Part shown: positions 54,967-62,637 of the stretch, in pieces | Layout: every line of letters starts with the position of its first letter | Numbering within the stretch: the first letter of the stretch is position 1 | Assembly: GCA_027854065.1 (NCBI GenBank) | Contig: JAQGEF010000007.1 | Span: 1-64,000, forward strand | From: Polluticaenibacter yanchengensis | Lineage (GTDB): Bacteria > Bacteroidota > Bacteroidia > Chitinophagales > Chitinophagaceae | Length of the DNA stretch: 64,000 bases | Direction: 5' to 3' | Translations under genes and position numbers: made by a program | Notes under the pieces: model-generated | Told to the model about the DNA's origin: nothing | The model's input: the letters and a program-made list of their open reading frames with translations, nothing else | Database searches by the model: none

Positions 54967-55578
54967 TTAGTGATTTACCACTTTTTCATTGGCCAGTTCA
55001 ACCATTTTAATGGCACCCACCGGCGATATTTTTATATTATTATTACCTTTTGTCAGGTAAAAATAATAACTGCTGTTCACCCCAATCATGTACACTTCTT
55101 CTTTCTCCTCTTTATCAAAGTAGAATATCCTGTTGTATTCTATCGTGTTATTATTCATCTTTTTAACCACCTTTTTACCCTCACCCCACCCAAGGCCTAC
55201 AAAGAACGATAACAGGCTGGCCGATAAAAAAGCAACGAACAGATCAGAATAATGATTTCTAACCTCGGATTCAGACATTGTATCCATTTTTTTTATATAG
55301 GCTTCGGAGAGTTTACGGCCAAGTTTAGTGTTTTTTTTCTTATACAATATCTTAGGGTAGATATATGCCAGTAAAAAAAGGCCCAAAGTAGCCACTAATA
55401 ATATCGGGTGCGACACTATATCTACAACGGGACTAATCAATATATCTGAGATAGACGAATAATTGAGGATATTTATATTAAGCTGATTGTAAAAAACGCT
55501 TTCCTTAAGAATGCCTAAAATCACTAAAAATATATAACCAAAAGAAAAGAATTTCTTTAACCCATCGGATAAGTTCAT
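54967..55578 (-). CDS. Membrane protein, function unknown
   Basis: The 203-residue protein has three TMs: FFSFGYIFLVILGILKESVF (about 10-30), ISPVVDIVSHPILLVATLGLFLLAYIYP (about 48-74) and YSDLFVAFLSASLLSFFVGLGWG (about 110-132), with a C-terminal beta-rich segment (about 140-200) that carries EVYMIGVNSSYYFYL. I recognise no family. It is the last host-like gene before the integrase, so the element boundary probably falls between 55579 and 55904. Confidence 0.65.
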   Translation of the reverse strand: MNLSDGLKKFFSFGYIFLVILGILKESVFYNQLNINILNYSSISDILISPVVDIVSHPILLVATLGLFLLAYIYPKILYKKKNTKLGRKLSEAYIKKMDTMSESEVRNHYSDLFVAFLSASLLSFFVGLGWGEGKKVVKKMNNNTIEYNRIFYFDKEEKEEVYMIGVNSSYYFYLTKGNNNIKISPVGAIKMVELANEKVVNH

Positions 55579-55903
55579 AAAACGCAGAATTTTTGCAGTT
55601 ATTTACTACAAAATAAGGCTTTCTGGTCTCGTTAAACAAAAGAATATTTTAAAAACCGGGGGCAATCGGCAGATGATTATGAAATAAAGCTTTCGTTCCG
55701 GCTTTTGGCAGTAGTGCGCCTATATATTGCACATTGAACTGATTTTTAATGTAAACTACTGATATTCAATATTTAATTACCGAAATCATCCACTTAAAAT
55801 TGGCGACAATTAGCTATAATGACGTATAGCTAATTTGTCTTTTGCAATAAAAATTGCAATAAAAACCCCTTACCTTTACTCCATAAATCACAAAATAATA
55901 TCT
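55579..55903. other. Probable left boundary region of the integrated element
   Basis: The 325-nt spacer lies between the last host-like gene and the integrase. It has a TACCTTTA element (55871-55878) that could be the integrase -7 promoter. No tRNA and no obvious att core repeat can be recognised, and the other end of the element is outside the window, so the attachment site cannot be fixed. Confidence 0.45.
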
Positions 55904-56989
55904 ATGCGTATTTCCGTAGAGCTATCCGGCTATACCAAAAGTAGCAATGGGTTGCAGCAAGTTAGAATCAGAACAAGCCATCATGGCCAGCGTAGTTTTT
56001 TTAACACCGGAATATATATTCCTGAAAATGTCTTTGATGAAGACAGTAAAACCATAAAGAAAATATACCCAAATGCCAAGCTTCTTAATGAGAAAATTAA
56101 TCGCAAAATTTCAGAAGTAACACACGCCTTTAATATGGGCGGCCAGTACAATGTAAGCGTATTAAACAGAAGCCTTGGTGATGCTATTTTAGAATTCATA
56201 AGAGCGAAAACAAAATCAAGCGCAGATGCAACTATAGAGAATTATATGAGGGTTTATAATATTGCAAAGGAAGAATTTCCGGCCGCAAAACTTACAGACC
56301 TGAATTCAAAATTCATTGACAATATAAAGCAAACATTCATAGATAGAGGCTTAAAAAACTCAACTATAAATCTTTACATAACCGGCTTTATATCTGTTTT
56401 TAATTTTTTTAAGAAGAAAGGCATTGTATCGGAAATCGCAATGTCTGAAGTTGATAAGTTAAAGGTTGGGGAAAGCATTAAAAGCCATTTACAACTTGAA
56501 CAGCTACAGGAATTTTCAAATTATATTGCCACCCTTCAACCGGGATCGAACCGGACAGTTGCATTATATTTTCTGCTCGGTTGTCGAACCGGATTGAGAT
56601 ATAGTGACCTGTGTAAACTCGATCAATACAAGCTGACATCCAATAATGAATTATTAATTGTAACAAAGAAGTCAAAGAAAATTGTCAGTCTAAAACTAAA
56701 CGAGAATACACTAGCAATTTACAAAGATTGCCTGGCTGCCGGATCTTTGCTTAATTCGAGTAAAAAGGTTTCAAAAGAGATTAAGTCCCTGCGATTAAAG
56801 CTTAATTGGGACGATGAAATCACTTTTCACAGCAGTAGACACACATTTGCTATTATGTGCGCTAAAATGGGCATTTCTATCGAAGTAACAAGCAGATTAA
56901 TGGGACATAGCGATATTAAAACTACTGCAATTTACTACAAGATTGCAAACGAGCAGCTTAACGCTGCAATGGACAAAATTGATTTTTAA
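55904..56989 (+). CDS. Tyrosine recombinase / integrase
   Basis: From the ATG at 55904 the protein has 361 residues with the Bacteroidota arm-type N-terminus (MRISVELSGYTKSSNGLQQV), a SAM-like core (about 93-185, LGDAILEFIRAKTKSSADATIENYMRVYNIAKEEFPA) and a catalytic domain (about 195-355). Catalytic residues are visible: Arg232 in GLRYSDL, Lys near 256, His309 and Arg312 in FHSSRHTF, His335 in LMGHSD and Tyr344/345 in AIYYK. It marks the element end and likely catalyses integration and excision. Confidence 0.95.
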   Translation: MRISVELSGYTKSSNGLQQVRIRTSHHGQRSFFNTGIYIPENVFDEDSKTIKKIYPNAKLLNEKINRKISEVTHAFNMGGQYNVSVLNRSLGDAILEFIRAKTKSSADATIENYMRVYNIAKEEFPAAKLTDLNSKFIDNIKQTFIDRGLKNSTINLYITGFISVFNFFKKKGIVSEIAMSEVDKLKVGESIKSHLQLEQLQEFSNYIATLQPGSNRTVALYFLLGCRTGLRYSDLCKLDQYKLTSNNELLIVTKKSKKIVSLKLNENTLAIYKDCLAAGSLLNSSKKVSKEIKSLRLKLNWDDEITFHSSRHTFAIMCAKMGISIEVTSRLMGHSDIKTTAIYYKIANEQLNAAMDKIDF

Positions 56990-57029
56990 ACTGAAATAAA
57001 TATTATATCATAATTTTAAACAAAAAGCT

Positions 57030-57422
57030 ATGGAATTAATAAAACTAAAATACACAAATATCACGCAATTATTTCCAGGGTTAATAGAGGAGATATATGC
57101 AAAATACCACACTAGTGGAGTGAATTTTAAAGGAGTTTCCAAAAATGGCTACCCAATTGCCTTTAATGTATCATCATTTAGCATTGGAAAGGCTGCATTT
57201 GATAACCAAGATCTTCATTTGTATGTTGACTATGTCATTAAAAATGGCTTTATTGAAAGAGAGGTTAATACTGATAAATATTCTGATGGGATCAATAAGA
57301 TTTCCACCCAAAATCGAAAAAATTTACAATTGATAAAAAATAGTGTTCTGGAAGACGGCTATGAATATGGCAGTGACGAGTATTTCAGTGAATGTGAAAA
57401 TCGCCTATCCAATTCTATTTAA
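57030..57422 (+). CDS. Unknown protein of the integrated element
   Basis: The 130-residue protein starts MELIKLKYTNITQLFPGLIEEIYAKY and is rich in Asn, Lys and Ser, with mixed alpha/beta character. It has no signal peptide, TM or recognisable motif. It follows the integrase by 40 nt and may share its transcript. A hairpin follows (57433-57457). Confidence 0.6.
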   Translation: MELIKLKYTNITQLFPGLIEEIYAKYHTSGVNFKGVSKNGYPIAFNVSSFSIGKAAFDNQDLHLYVDYVIKNGFIEREVNTDKYSDGINKISTQNRKNLQLIKNSVLEDGYEYGSDEYFSECENRLSNSI

Positions 57423-57432
57423 AAAGCATTTT

Positions 57433-57460
57433 AAAGCCACCAGCTTCTTGGTGGCTTTTG
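57433..57460. terminator. Bidirectional terminator in the element
   Basis: AAAGCCACCA (57433-57442) pairs with TGGTGGCTTT (57449-57458), followed by T-rich sequence. It lies between the convergent unknown gene and the secreted-protein gene. Confidence 0.88.
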
Positions 57461-57462
57461 TT

Positions 57463-57891
57463 TTAACCATGTTGCCAGCATCTTCCACCGCCCGAAACCT
57501 TTCGCTTGCAAAAGCCACCTGTTTTATTTTTGGCTCCACATGTTGTACTGACTGTTGTGGAAGACGACGAGCCTGATGATTTATAATTTGTTTTTGCCCC
57601 AGATCCACTACCATAAGATGAGGAAGGTTCATATTCCAACGGCTCAGCAGTTATCTCCTGCACTGTCCAGGTCTTGTTATCGTACAATGTGTACATCTTA
57701 TTGCCAATAAGCAATTTATTTTCATAAATCATTGCGGCACTCATGCCCCGGATTTCCTTTTTGTTCTTTTCAGCCCGGGCAATACTATCAAGGACTTCTT
57801 TTTTTGCCTTGGCTCTGATTGTTGCGGTATCTGTTGCACCTGCAGTAAATACCAGAAATATGGAGCAGATAATTAATAGAATGTTTTTCAT
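57463..57891 (-). CDS. Secreted protein with C-terminal Cys/His motif
   Basis: The 142-residue protein has a signal peptide (MKNILLIICSIFLVFTAGAT), a helical charged segment (about 24-50), a beta segment (about 53-85), a Ser/Gly linker (about 93-117) and the C-terminal CGAKNKTGGFCKRKVSGGGRCWQHG. This CxxxTxxGxxCxxxxxxxxxCxxH motif also closes several phage and Bacteroidota proteins and probably binds zinc. It may be a moron acting in the periplasm. It is convergent with the preceding gene. Confidence 0.75.
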   Translation of the reverse strand: MKNILLIICSIFLVFTAGATDTATIRAKAKKEVLDSIARAEKNKKEIRGMSAAMIYENKLLIGNKMYTLYDNKTWTVQEITAEPLEYEPSSSYGSGSGAKTNYKSSGSSSSTTVSTTCGAKNKTGGFCKRKVSGGGRCWQHG

Positions 57892-57923
57892 AGTTTTACT
57901 AAATTTGATTATTAACTTGTTTT

Positions 57924-58142
57924 ATGGAAAATCCAATTGTGACCTGCGTTTGTCATACACTGCTAGAAAATGACGCATTTACAGTAAATAGTCTATATGA
58001 ACCTGATGGAAGTCCTTTCACAAAAATTACCGGTAAGTGTGACGAATGTGATCAAAATTATGAGGTGCTTACACCTGGTCATTTTGAAACTAAGGAGCGT
58101 GCATTGGAATGGCTAAATGCTTTTATTGAAGAAAATGAGTGA
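57924..58142 (+). CDS. Small zinc-ribbon-like protein
   Basis: The 72-residue protein has two Cys groups, CVCH near the N-terminus (about 8-11) and CDECDQNYEVL (about 40-50), separated by a loop, suggesting one zinc ribbon. It has no signal peptide. Its end lies 50 nt before the HNH gene start and runs through the HNH promoter. Function unknown. Confidence 0.6.
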   Translation: MENPIVTCVCHTLLENDAFTVNSLYEPDGSPFTKITGKCDECDQNYEVLTPGHFETKERALEWLNAFIEENE

Positions 58143-58191
58143 CAGTCACAAAGTGACATTTTTGATGTATTTTTGTATAATAAACTACGCC

Positions 58192-58608
58192 ATGTTGGAC
58201 ATTTTTAAAAGACTCCAAAAGGACTTAAAAATGCATGATTTATTCCCAAGCATTCCAAATAAATGTGCATGTGGTTGCGGCAAATCTTTGGCTGGCAAAC
58301 AAAGTCGTTGGGCTTCACCTGAATGTTCAGAACTTGCTTATTCAGAATTTGCGGTCATAAAGGGCAATATTTCAATGATTCGAAAAAGACTTTATGAGGC
58401 TCAATCTGGCTTTTGTCAAATGTGTGGTGTTCAATCAGATGTATGGCATGCAGATCATATCAAACCTGTTTACTTAGGTGGTGGCGCATGCGATTTATCA
58501 AATTTCCAAACACTTTGCTTAGATTGCCATAAAGAAAAAACAAGTAATCAAGGCGCATTACATCGTAGCGCCCATCATCTGTACATCTATGTAGATATTA
58601 TTTCTTAA
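58192..58608 (+). CDS. HNH endonuclease
   Basis: From the ATG at 58192 the protein has 138 residues. It has an N-terminal CACGCGKSLAGKQSRWASPEC (possible zinc site) and a C-terminal HNH domain: CQMCG (75, 78), WHADHIKPV (His89), CDLSNFQTLC (Asn104) and LDCHKEKT (His113). A -7 element TATTTTTG (58168-58175) precedes this start and makes the in-frame ATG at 58117 unlikely. HNH nucleases in phage elements serve packaging, homing or defence; which is not shown. Confidence 0.88.
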   Translation: MLDIFKRLQKDLKMHDLFPSIPNKCACGCGKSLAGKQSRWASPECSELAYSEFAVIKGNISMIRKRLYEAQSGFCQMCGVQSDVWHADHIKPVYLGGGACDLSNFQTLCLDCHKEKTSNQGALHRSAHHLYIYVDIIS

Positions 58609-58641
58609 CTAAATCCCGGCACCCACTTACGTGATTTATAT

Positions 58642-59142
58642 TTAATATACTATCCTTTGGCCGTACCCCATTGTTATGTTTAAAGCTCTGAGATCATTGT
58701 AAAGCTCTACCATTGTTCCCCCCTTTAATACCCATGCTGTAAGCATATTTAAAATTTGCTGCGCATCCTCAACATAACCCATTCTGCTATCGGCATGTCT
58801 AAATCCGTTTTCATCTATTCGCTTACCACGCGTCAAAAAAACACTTTTCTCTTCTCTAATATAGCTGCGTGCTTTTTTATATTGTTTGCCTTTTGGTAAA
58901 TGCTTTCGGAGTATGCGCTCAATGCCCTTATAATATAGGTCATATTTCTTTCCAGGATCATCAATTGATACATTGCCTTGTAATAGCTGTTTAAGCTCAT
59001 TGGAAACTTCAATTTCTCCATCCGGTAAAATGCTAAATTGCTCACCCTTTACTCTGTCGGCTTCGGATATAATCCGCATCTTTTCTTCAAGCTTTTGCTC
59101 GTCGGACTTTGAGATCTTTTTGTTGATTTGCTCAGTACTCAT
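58642..59142 (-). CDS. Partner protein of the XRE-ImmA module, function unknown
   Basis: The 166-residue protein starts with a charged helical segment (MSTEQINKKISKSDEQKLEEKMRII) and continues with FSILPDGEIEVSNELKQLL, LYYKGIERILRKHLPKGKQYKKARSYIREE, FRHADSRMGYVEDAQQILNMLTAWVLKGGTMVELYNDLRALN. There is no signal peptide or TM. Its start overlaps the end of the ImmA gene by 4 nt, so the two are translationally coupled. It might be a substrate, an effector or a second antitoxin of the upstream metalloprotease; I recognise no family. Confidence 0.65.
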   Translation of the reverse strand: MSTEQINKKISKSDEQKLEEKMRIISEADRVKGEQFSILPDGEIEVSNELKQLLQGNVSIDDPGKKYDLYYKGIERILRKHLPKGKQYKKARSYIREEKSVFLTRGKRIDENGFRHADSRMGYVEDAQQILNMLTAWVLKGGTMVELYNDLRALNITMGYGQRIVY

Positions 59143-60359
59143 ATGTTATAGACATTTTCTTTTAAATATTGTACAGATTCTTGCACGGCTTCGTATTCAA
59201 ATGGATTGCCGTCTTGCATTTCTTTAATAATAATTGATACATCGGGATAGTGATCTTTGAACCTTCCCCAATAATTGCCTTTCCCGCTTTTTTCCATATC
59301 ATAACTATAAAAACTATAAATGATAGAAGGATGGACTTGCGCCTCCCTTGCATATTGAGATACAATAAAATGATTTCCGATATGTGGGAAAATAAATTTA
59401 GATCGTTCAGGAGCAAACAAGTAGTTCCTTGCAAAATCGTTTGCCTCCTGCTCATTTAAAAGGAATAGATCAGCTTCTCCTGTTAAGTGATATGTTTGCT
59501 TTTCAATATCTTCAAAATCATATAAAACATGATGCAGCTCATGCAATAAAGCAAACCATATTGTAGGGTAGTTCTTATTTAGGTCCGTAAGTGCAATACA
59601 AGGCTTATTCTTCACAACAAATGTTGCACCCCTAACATGCGTTGTAGTCAAATGCGGCTGATAAATTACAGTAACTCCTACTCTGTACAATGCTTGAATA
59701 ACCACTTTTAACCCACGTTCAACATTCATTGTATAAGGTCTTATCTTGGGCATTAAATCCAACAATCCGTCCCTATTGTATTCATTCGGATTATTGATTG
59801 CTTCGAATTGGGCAATGGCTGAAGCTACCCAGAATTCTCTCATCAAAATGTGAGGGCTACGCTTTGTTCTACTAAAAGCAGGTATGTACTTATTTTTTTC
59901 ACCGTATTCATAAATACTTGCGAGTCCAAAAAATCTTTTAATTCTATCTTCTATTTCATCAAAGTCATTTCGATTAGTTAAGAAGCGAGCTTTTTTAAGT
60001 GTAGCAATATCAAAGTTGGAAACAATAAATGTATTGCGCCTAGCATCCGTTATATCTTTGATCATTTCGGCCGGGAGTTCTGCAACATAAAGCATAATAA
60101 AGTCTGATATTTGTAAGCCAAGGAACTGCGATAGTTTAAAAAGATTTAAAGCGTCTACTCGCACAGCAGATTTATTCAAAATGCCTTCAAGTGTGCGAGT
60201 CTGTACTCCCAGAATTTTTTCAGCCTGATTTTGAGTAAGGCCATATTTTTCTAAACGCTCATTGAAAAGTTCATTAATTGATTTCAACGCACCATTGAAT
60301 TTATCAATTGGCTTAAGGACATCATAAAAGTCTAATATAAAATCGTAATATAATCCCAT
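59139..60359 (-). CDS. XRE-family HTH fused to ImmA/IrrE metallopeptidase
   Basis: The protein has 406 residues from the ATG at 60359. It has an N-terminal XRE HTH (about 30-85, LFNERLEKYGLTQNQAEKILGVQTRTLEGILNK), a linker with TDARRNTFIVSNFDIATLKKARFL, and a C-terminal ImmA/IrrE Zn-peptidase domain with HELHH (273-277) and a third-ligand Glu around 303-305 in LNEQEANDFARNYLF. The -7 element CAAAAATA (60378-60385, minus strand) excludes the longer start at 60380. Such fusions act as regulators that cleave repressors or antitoxins. It overlaps its partner gene by 4 nt. Confidence 0.85.
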   Translation of the reverse strand: MGLYYDFILDFYDVLKPIDKFNGALKSINELFNERLEKYGLTQNQAEKILGVQTRTLEGILNKSAVRVDALNLFKLSQFLGLQISDFIMLYVAELPAEMIKDITDARRNTFIVSNFDIATLKKARFLTNRNDFDEIEDRIKRFFGLASIYEYGEKNKYIPAFSRTKRSPHILMREFWVASAIAQFEAINNPNEYNRDGLLDLMPKIRPYTMNVERGLKVVIQALYRVGVTVIYQPHLTTTHVRGATFVVKNKPCIALTDLNKNYPTIWFALLHELHHVLYDFEDIEKQTYHLTGEADLFLLNEQEANDFARNYLFAPERSKFIFPHIGNHFIVSQYAREAQVHPSIIYSFYSYDMEKSGKGNYWGRFKDHYPDVSIIIKEMQDGNPFEYEAVQESVQYLKENVYNI

Positions 60360-60374
60360 GTATGTAAATTTACA

Positions 60375-60416
60375 CCTCAAAAATACTAATTATATCCTCA
60401 AAATATAATTTTTTAT
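60375..60416 (-). promoter_or_regulatory. Promoter and direct repeat upstream of the XRE-ImmA gene
   Basis: TATTTTTG on the minus strand (60378-60385) is the -7 element. A near-duplicate of about 21 nt, CCTCAAAAATA... at 60376 and CCTCAAAATATAAT at 60396, is a candidate operator for autoregulation by the HTH domain. Confidence 0.5.
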
Positions 60417-60432
60417 GTAAAATTACATAAAT

Positions 60433-60806
60433 AAATTCAACCCTTGTACGATTAATTATATCCTGGTACGCATCTATACATTATTTATCTAGATAATAAA
60501 GAATACGTGCGTACCACTAAATTCAATTTAACCCACTACGCACGTACACTTTAATATTAAAAGAATACATGCGTAGTGAGCAATTCAGCAGTTGTACGAT
60601 TAATACTGGAGGCGGGAGCGTATGTAAAGACTTCCGGCAGCTTATTTCAATTCAATTCATTGTACGATTAAGAGTAATATTGCCTTGCTTGCTAAACAGG
60701 CAACTAATTTATTTCAATTCAATTTTTTGTTCGATTAAGAGCTGTTATCCGGAAATAGATTTAACAGGAAGCCCCAAATTTCAATTCAATTCCTTTGTAC
60801 GATTAT
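60433..60806 (-). CRISPR. Degenerate CRISPR-like mini-array, no cas genes nearby
   Basis: Three well-aligned repeats lie at 60644-60674, 60711-60741 and 60778-60806: ATTTCAATTCAATTC/T... then TGTACGATTA (plus-strand reading). They are spaced 67 nt apart, leaving 36-nt unique spacers at 60675-60710 and 60742-60777. A more decayed copy with TTGTACGATTAATA lies at about 60577-60606 (37-nt spacer to the next) and a fifth at about 60433-60457. The minus-strand reading ends in TTGAAT-TGAAAT, like the 3' end of type I-B/III repeats, and puts the most decayed copies at the distal end. No cas gene is in the window. Confidence 0.6.
60497..60580. repeat. Inverted repeats inside the array gap
   Basis: TACGTGCGTA (60504-60513) and TACGCACGTA (60537-60546) are reverse complements. 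TACATGCGTA (60566-60575) and AAAGAATAC (60498, 60560) repeat the pattern. They lie in the 120-nt gap between the two most decayed CRISPR-like repeats, upstream of the XRE-ImmA promoter, so they may be a regulatory site. Confidence 0.5.
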
Positions 60807-60819
60807 GTCCGGTCACGGG

Positions 60820-61428
60820 TCAGGGGGTGGCAAGTTCAAAAACTGGCTTTCTTTTTGTTCCAGATTTTACTAATAGTTTATTTTTTACAAGTTTTTCAAG
60901 CGAATCTTTTATTTCATCTTCAGGAACGGTTCTAATGGTGTTAACAATATATGACATAGAGCAGGTAGTATTTTTTTTTAATAAGTCTTGAATCATACTG
61001 TCAATAAGTTGGCTATGAACGCTATTGTATTCAACTTTTTTTGAATTTCGATATCTTTTGATATAAAATATAATTCCACCTATTGAATGAAGGCAAATAA
61101 TTACCGAATTCAATATAGCATTATTAAAAAATACCTTTGTATTTACCCATAAAACATATAGGTTATTAGTTAGGTAATAAATCCCATAATTAATTAAAAG
61201 AGCCAGCCAAGAAACAGATATTACTATCAATCCTTTCAACATTTGTTCTTTTTTGAATTCAATATTCATTTCTTTTACGACATACAGACCCCATACAATA
61301 AACGAAAGTATAACTAAGTATATATAGCTATCTTCATCATTGGTAATATAAAATATTACATATGGTAGAAAAAACATCAAAACATACCATATTATTGAAT
61401 ATAATATTATTCTTAATGGGTTTATCAT
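60820..61428 (-). CDS. Membrane protein with possible C-terminal winged helix
   Basis: The 202-residue protein has four TMs: IILYSIIWYVLMFFLPYVIFYI (about 7-28), SYIYLVILSFIVWGLYVV (about 33-50), LIVISVSWLALLINYGIYYLT (about 68-88) and VIICLHSIGGIIFYIKRY (about 107-124). The soluble C-terminal domain (about 135-202) has the pattern of a winged helix (QDLLKKNTTCSMSYIVNTI, DSLEKLVKNKLLVKSGTKRKPVFEL). Its stop lies 13 nt from the last CRISPR-like repeat, on the same strand. A membrane-tethered DNA-binding sensor is one possibility; no family is recognised. Confidence 0.6.
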   Translation of the reverse strand: MINPLRIILYSIIWYVLMFFLPYVIFYITNDEDSYIYLVILSFIVWGLYVVKEMNIEFKKEQMLKGLIVISVSWLALLINYGIYYLTNNLYVLWVNTKVFFNNAILNSVIICLHSIGGIIFYIKRYRNSKKVEYNSVHSQLIDSMIQDLLKKNTTCSMSYIVNTIRTVPEDEIKDSLEKLVKNKLLVKSGTKRKPVFELATP

Positions 61429-61504
61429 GTGCCTTAAATAATTCTTAAATGCAATATAGTAAACTATACTTAACTATCAAGCAATATGGCAAAAAAATAT
61501 ATCA

Positions 61505-62221
61505 TTAAATCTTTATTTCAAACATTTTGCTAGGTTTTAAACCTGCAATAAATGAATGTCTAATTACCCAAAGCTCCTTTAGGTCTTTTACTTTGAAAAG
61601 TTGTTGGGGATATAATTCTTCGTTCTCAGAAATTAAAACCCATTCCTCTGGCGACTTTACGTAAATTCTTTTAATCATCATTGTTTGCTCTGTAACAATA
61701 ACATAAGCGTAATAGTTTTTTACATTCTCCCAGTCAAATTTTGGCAATAACGAACACATTACAGTGTCGCATTCTTTTAAAGCCGGCAACATACTATCCC
61801 CCTCAACTTCGATATAACACCAATCTGCACCTCTAATGTCTATTCCTGGCGGGATTCCGTAATGCTCAAGCTCTCCAAGGTACTGAACATGATCATATGT
61901 TCTTAAATACCCAGCCTGTGCCTTAATTGGCAAAAATGGAATAGTTTGCACCTTGTCAACACTTTTAATGCCTCTTCTAATGTTAATATAATCAGTCTTT
62001 TGATCATCAGGTTTCTGTATTTCATTATACGGCTCCGCTGCTTCAAATATATCAAACTGGAAATATTCTGAAAACCTCTGCCTATTTTCCTTATTTATCC
62101 TAACTGAATCAAAATATTGATAAAGCTGCCTTCTTGAAATTCCCAAATCTTCGGCTATTTCTTTCTTTGTTTTTCTTTGATTGTCAATAAATTGACGCAA
62201 AATGTCACCATCTGTTACCAT
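61505..62221 (-). CDS. LexA/CI-like phage repressor with S24 peptidase domain
   Basis: The 238-residue protein has an N-terminal HTH (about 5-40, ILRQFIDNQRKTKKEIAEDLGISRRQLYQYFDSV) and a C-terminal S24 domain (about 95-235). The cleavage site is Ala103-Gly104 in AQAGYL, the catalytic Ser143 in EGDSMLPAL and Lys184 in MMIKRIY. Repressors of this kind keep the phage silent and self-cleave upon DNA damage via RecA. It faces a small DNA-binding gene across a 25-bp inverted repeat. Confidence 0.93.
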   Translation of the reverse strand: MVTDGDILRQFIDNQRKTKKEIAEDLGISRRQLYQYFDSVRINKENRQRFSEYFQFDIFEAAEPYNEIQKPDDQKTDYINIRRGIKSVDKVQTIPFLPIKAQAGYLRTYDHVQYLGELEHYGIPPGIDIRGADWCYIEVEGDSMLPALKECDTVMCSLLPKFDWENVKNYYAYVIVTEQTMMIKRIYVKSPEEWVLISENEELYPQQLFKVKDLKELWVIRHSFIAGLKPSKMFEIKI

Positions 62222-62268
62222 AATTTAAATGTTAATAATACGTTAATGTGATTATTAGTGTACTTTTT

Positions 62269-62350
62269 GTGTAAATATTAGTGTGTATATTTGTGTTATG
62301 ATTTTACTGTGTGATTTAAGCGTGGCAAATATACACACTAATATTTACAC
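62269..62350. promoter_or_regulatory. Lysogeny-switch region: 25-bp inverted repeat with face-to-face promoters
   Basis: GTGTAAATATTAGTGTGTAT plus ATTTG (62269-62293) is the exact reverse complement of 62326-62350; the 32-nt centre is unique. Each arm contains TATATTTG, a -7 element: plus strand at 62286-62293 and minus strand at 62326-62333. The two promoters face each other, with start sites predicted near 62300 and 62319. The repeats are likely operators of the S24 repressor and the small DNA-binding protein. Confidence 0.75.
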
Positions 62351-62393
62351 TTAGGAAATCATAGCACCAATTATCTTGTTAAAACTTGTTAAA

Positions 62394-62621
62394 ATGATAT
62401 TAATCCTGAAAGACGAAATACGCACACGAGCAAGGAGAATTAATAAAGTTGTATTTGATATTGCAGAGGCAAATGATGTTTCTATTGAAACTGTCAAAAG
62501 ATGGGTATATAGCAAAGATCCAGCAAAACAACGAAAGCTCGCCTTAAAGCATAACCAAGATATCATAAGAAAGCACTTAGATATCCCTGCCGATACAGAT
62601 ATAACAATTTCAATAAACTAA
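62394..62621 (+). CDS. Small DNA-binding protein, Cro-like position
   Basis: From the ATG at 62394 the 75-residue protein starts MILILKDEIRTRARRINKVV and carries a helix-turn-helix in FDIAEANDVSIETVKRWVYSK. The basic segment DPAKQRKLALKHNQDIIRKHL follows. Its position opposite the S24 repressor is that of Cro or an early regulator. The longer frame starts with TTG at 62376. Confidence 0.7.
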   Translation: MILILKDEIRTRARRINKVVFDIAEANDVSIETVKRWVYSKDPAKQRKLALKHNQDIIRKHLDIPADTDITISIN

Positions 62622-62637
62622 TTATAATAATGACACA

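Noticed and set aside
55579..55903. Search for an attachment site or tRNA at the element's left edge
   Set aside because: No tRNA 3' end or duplicated core is visible, and the right end of the element is outside the window.
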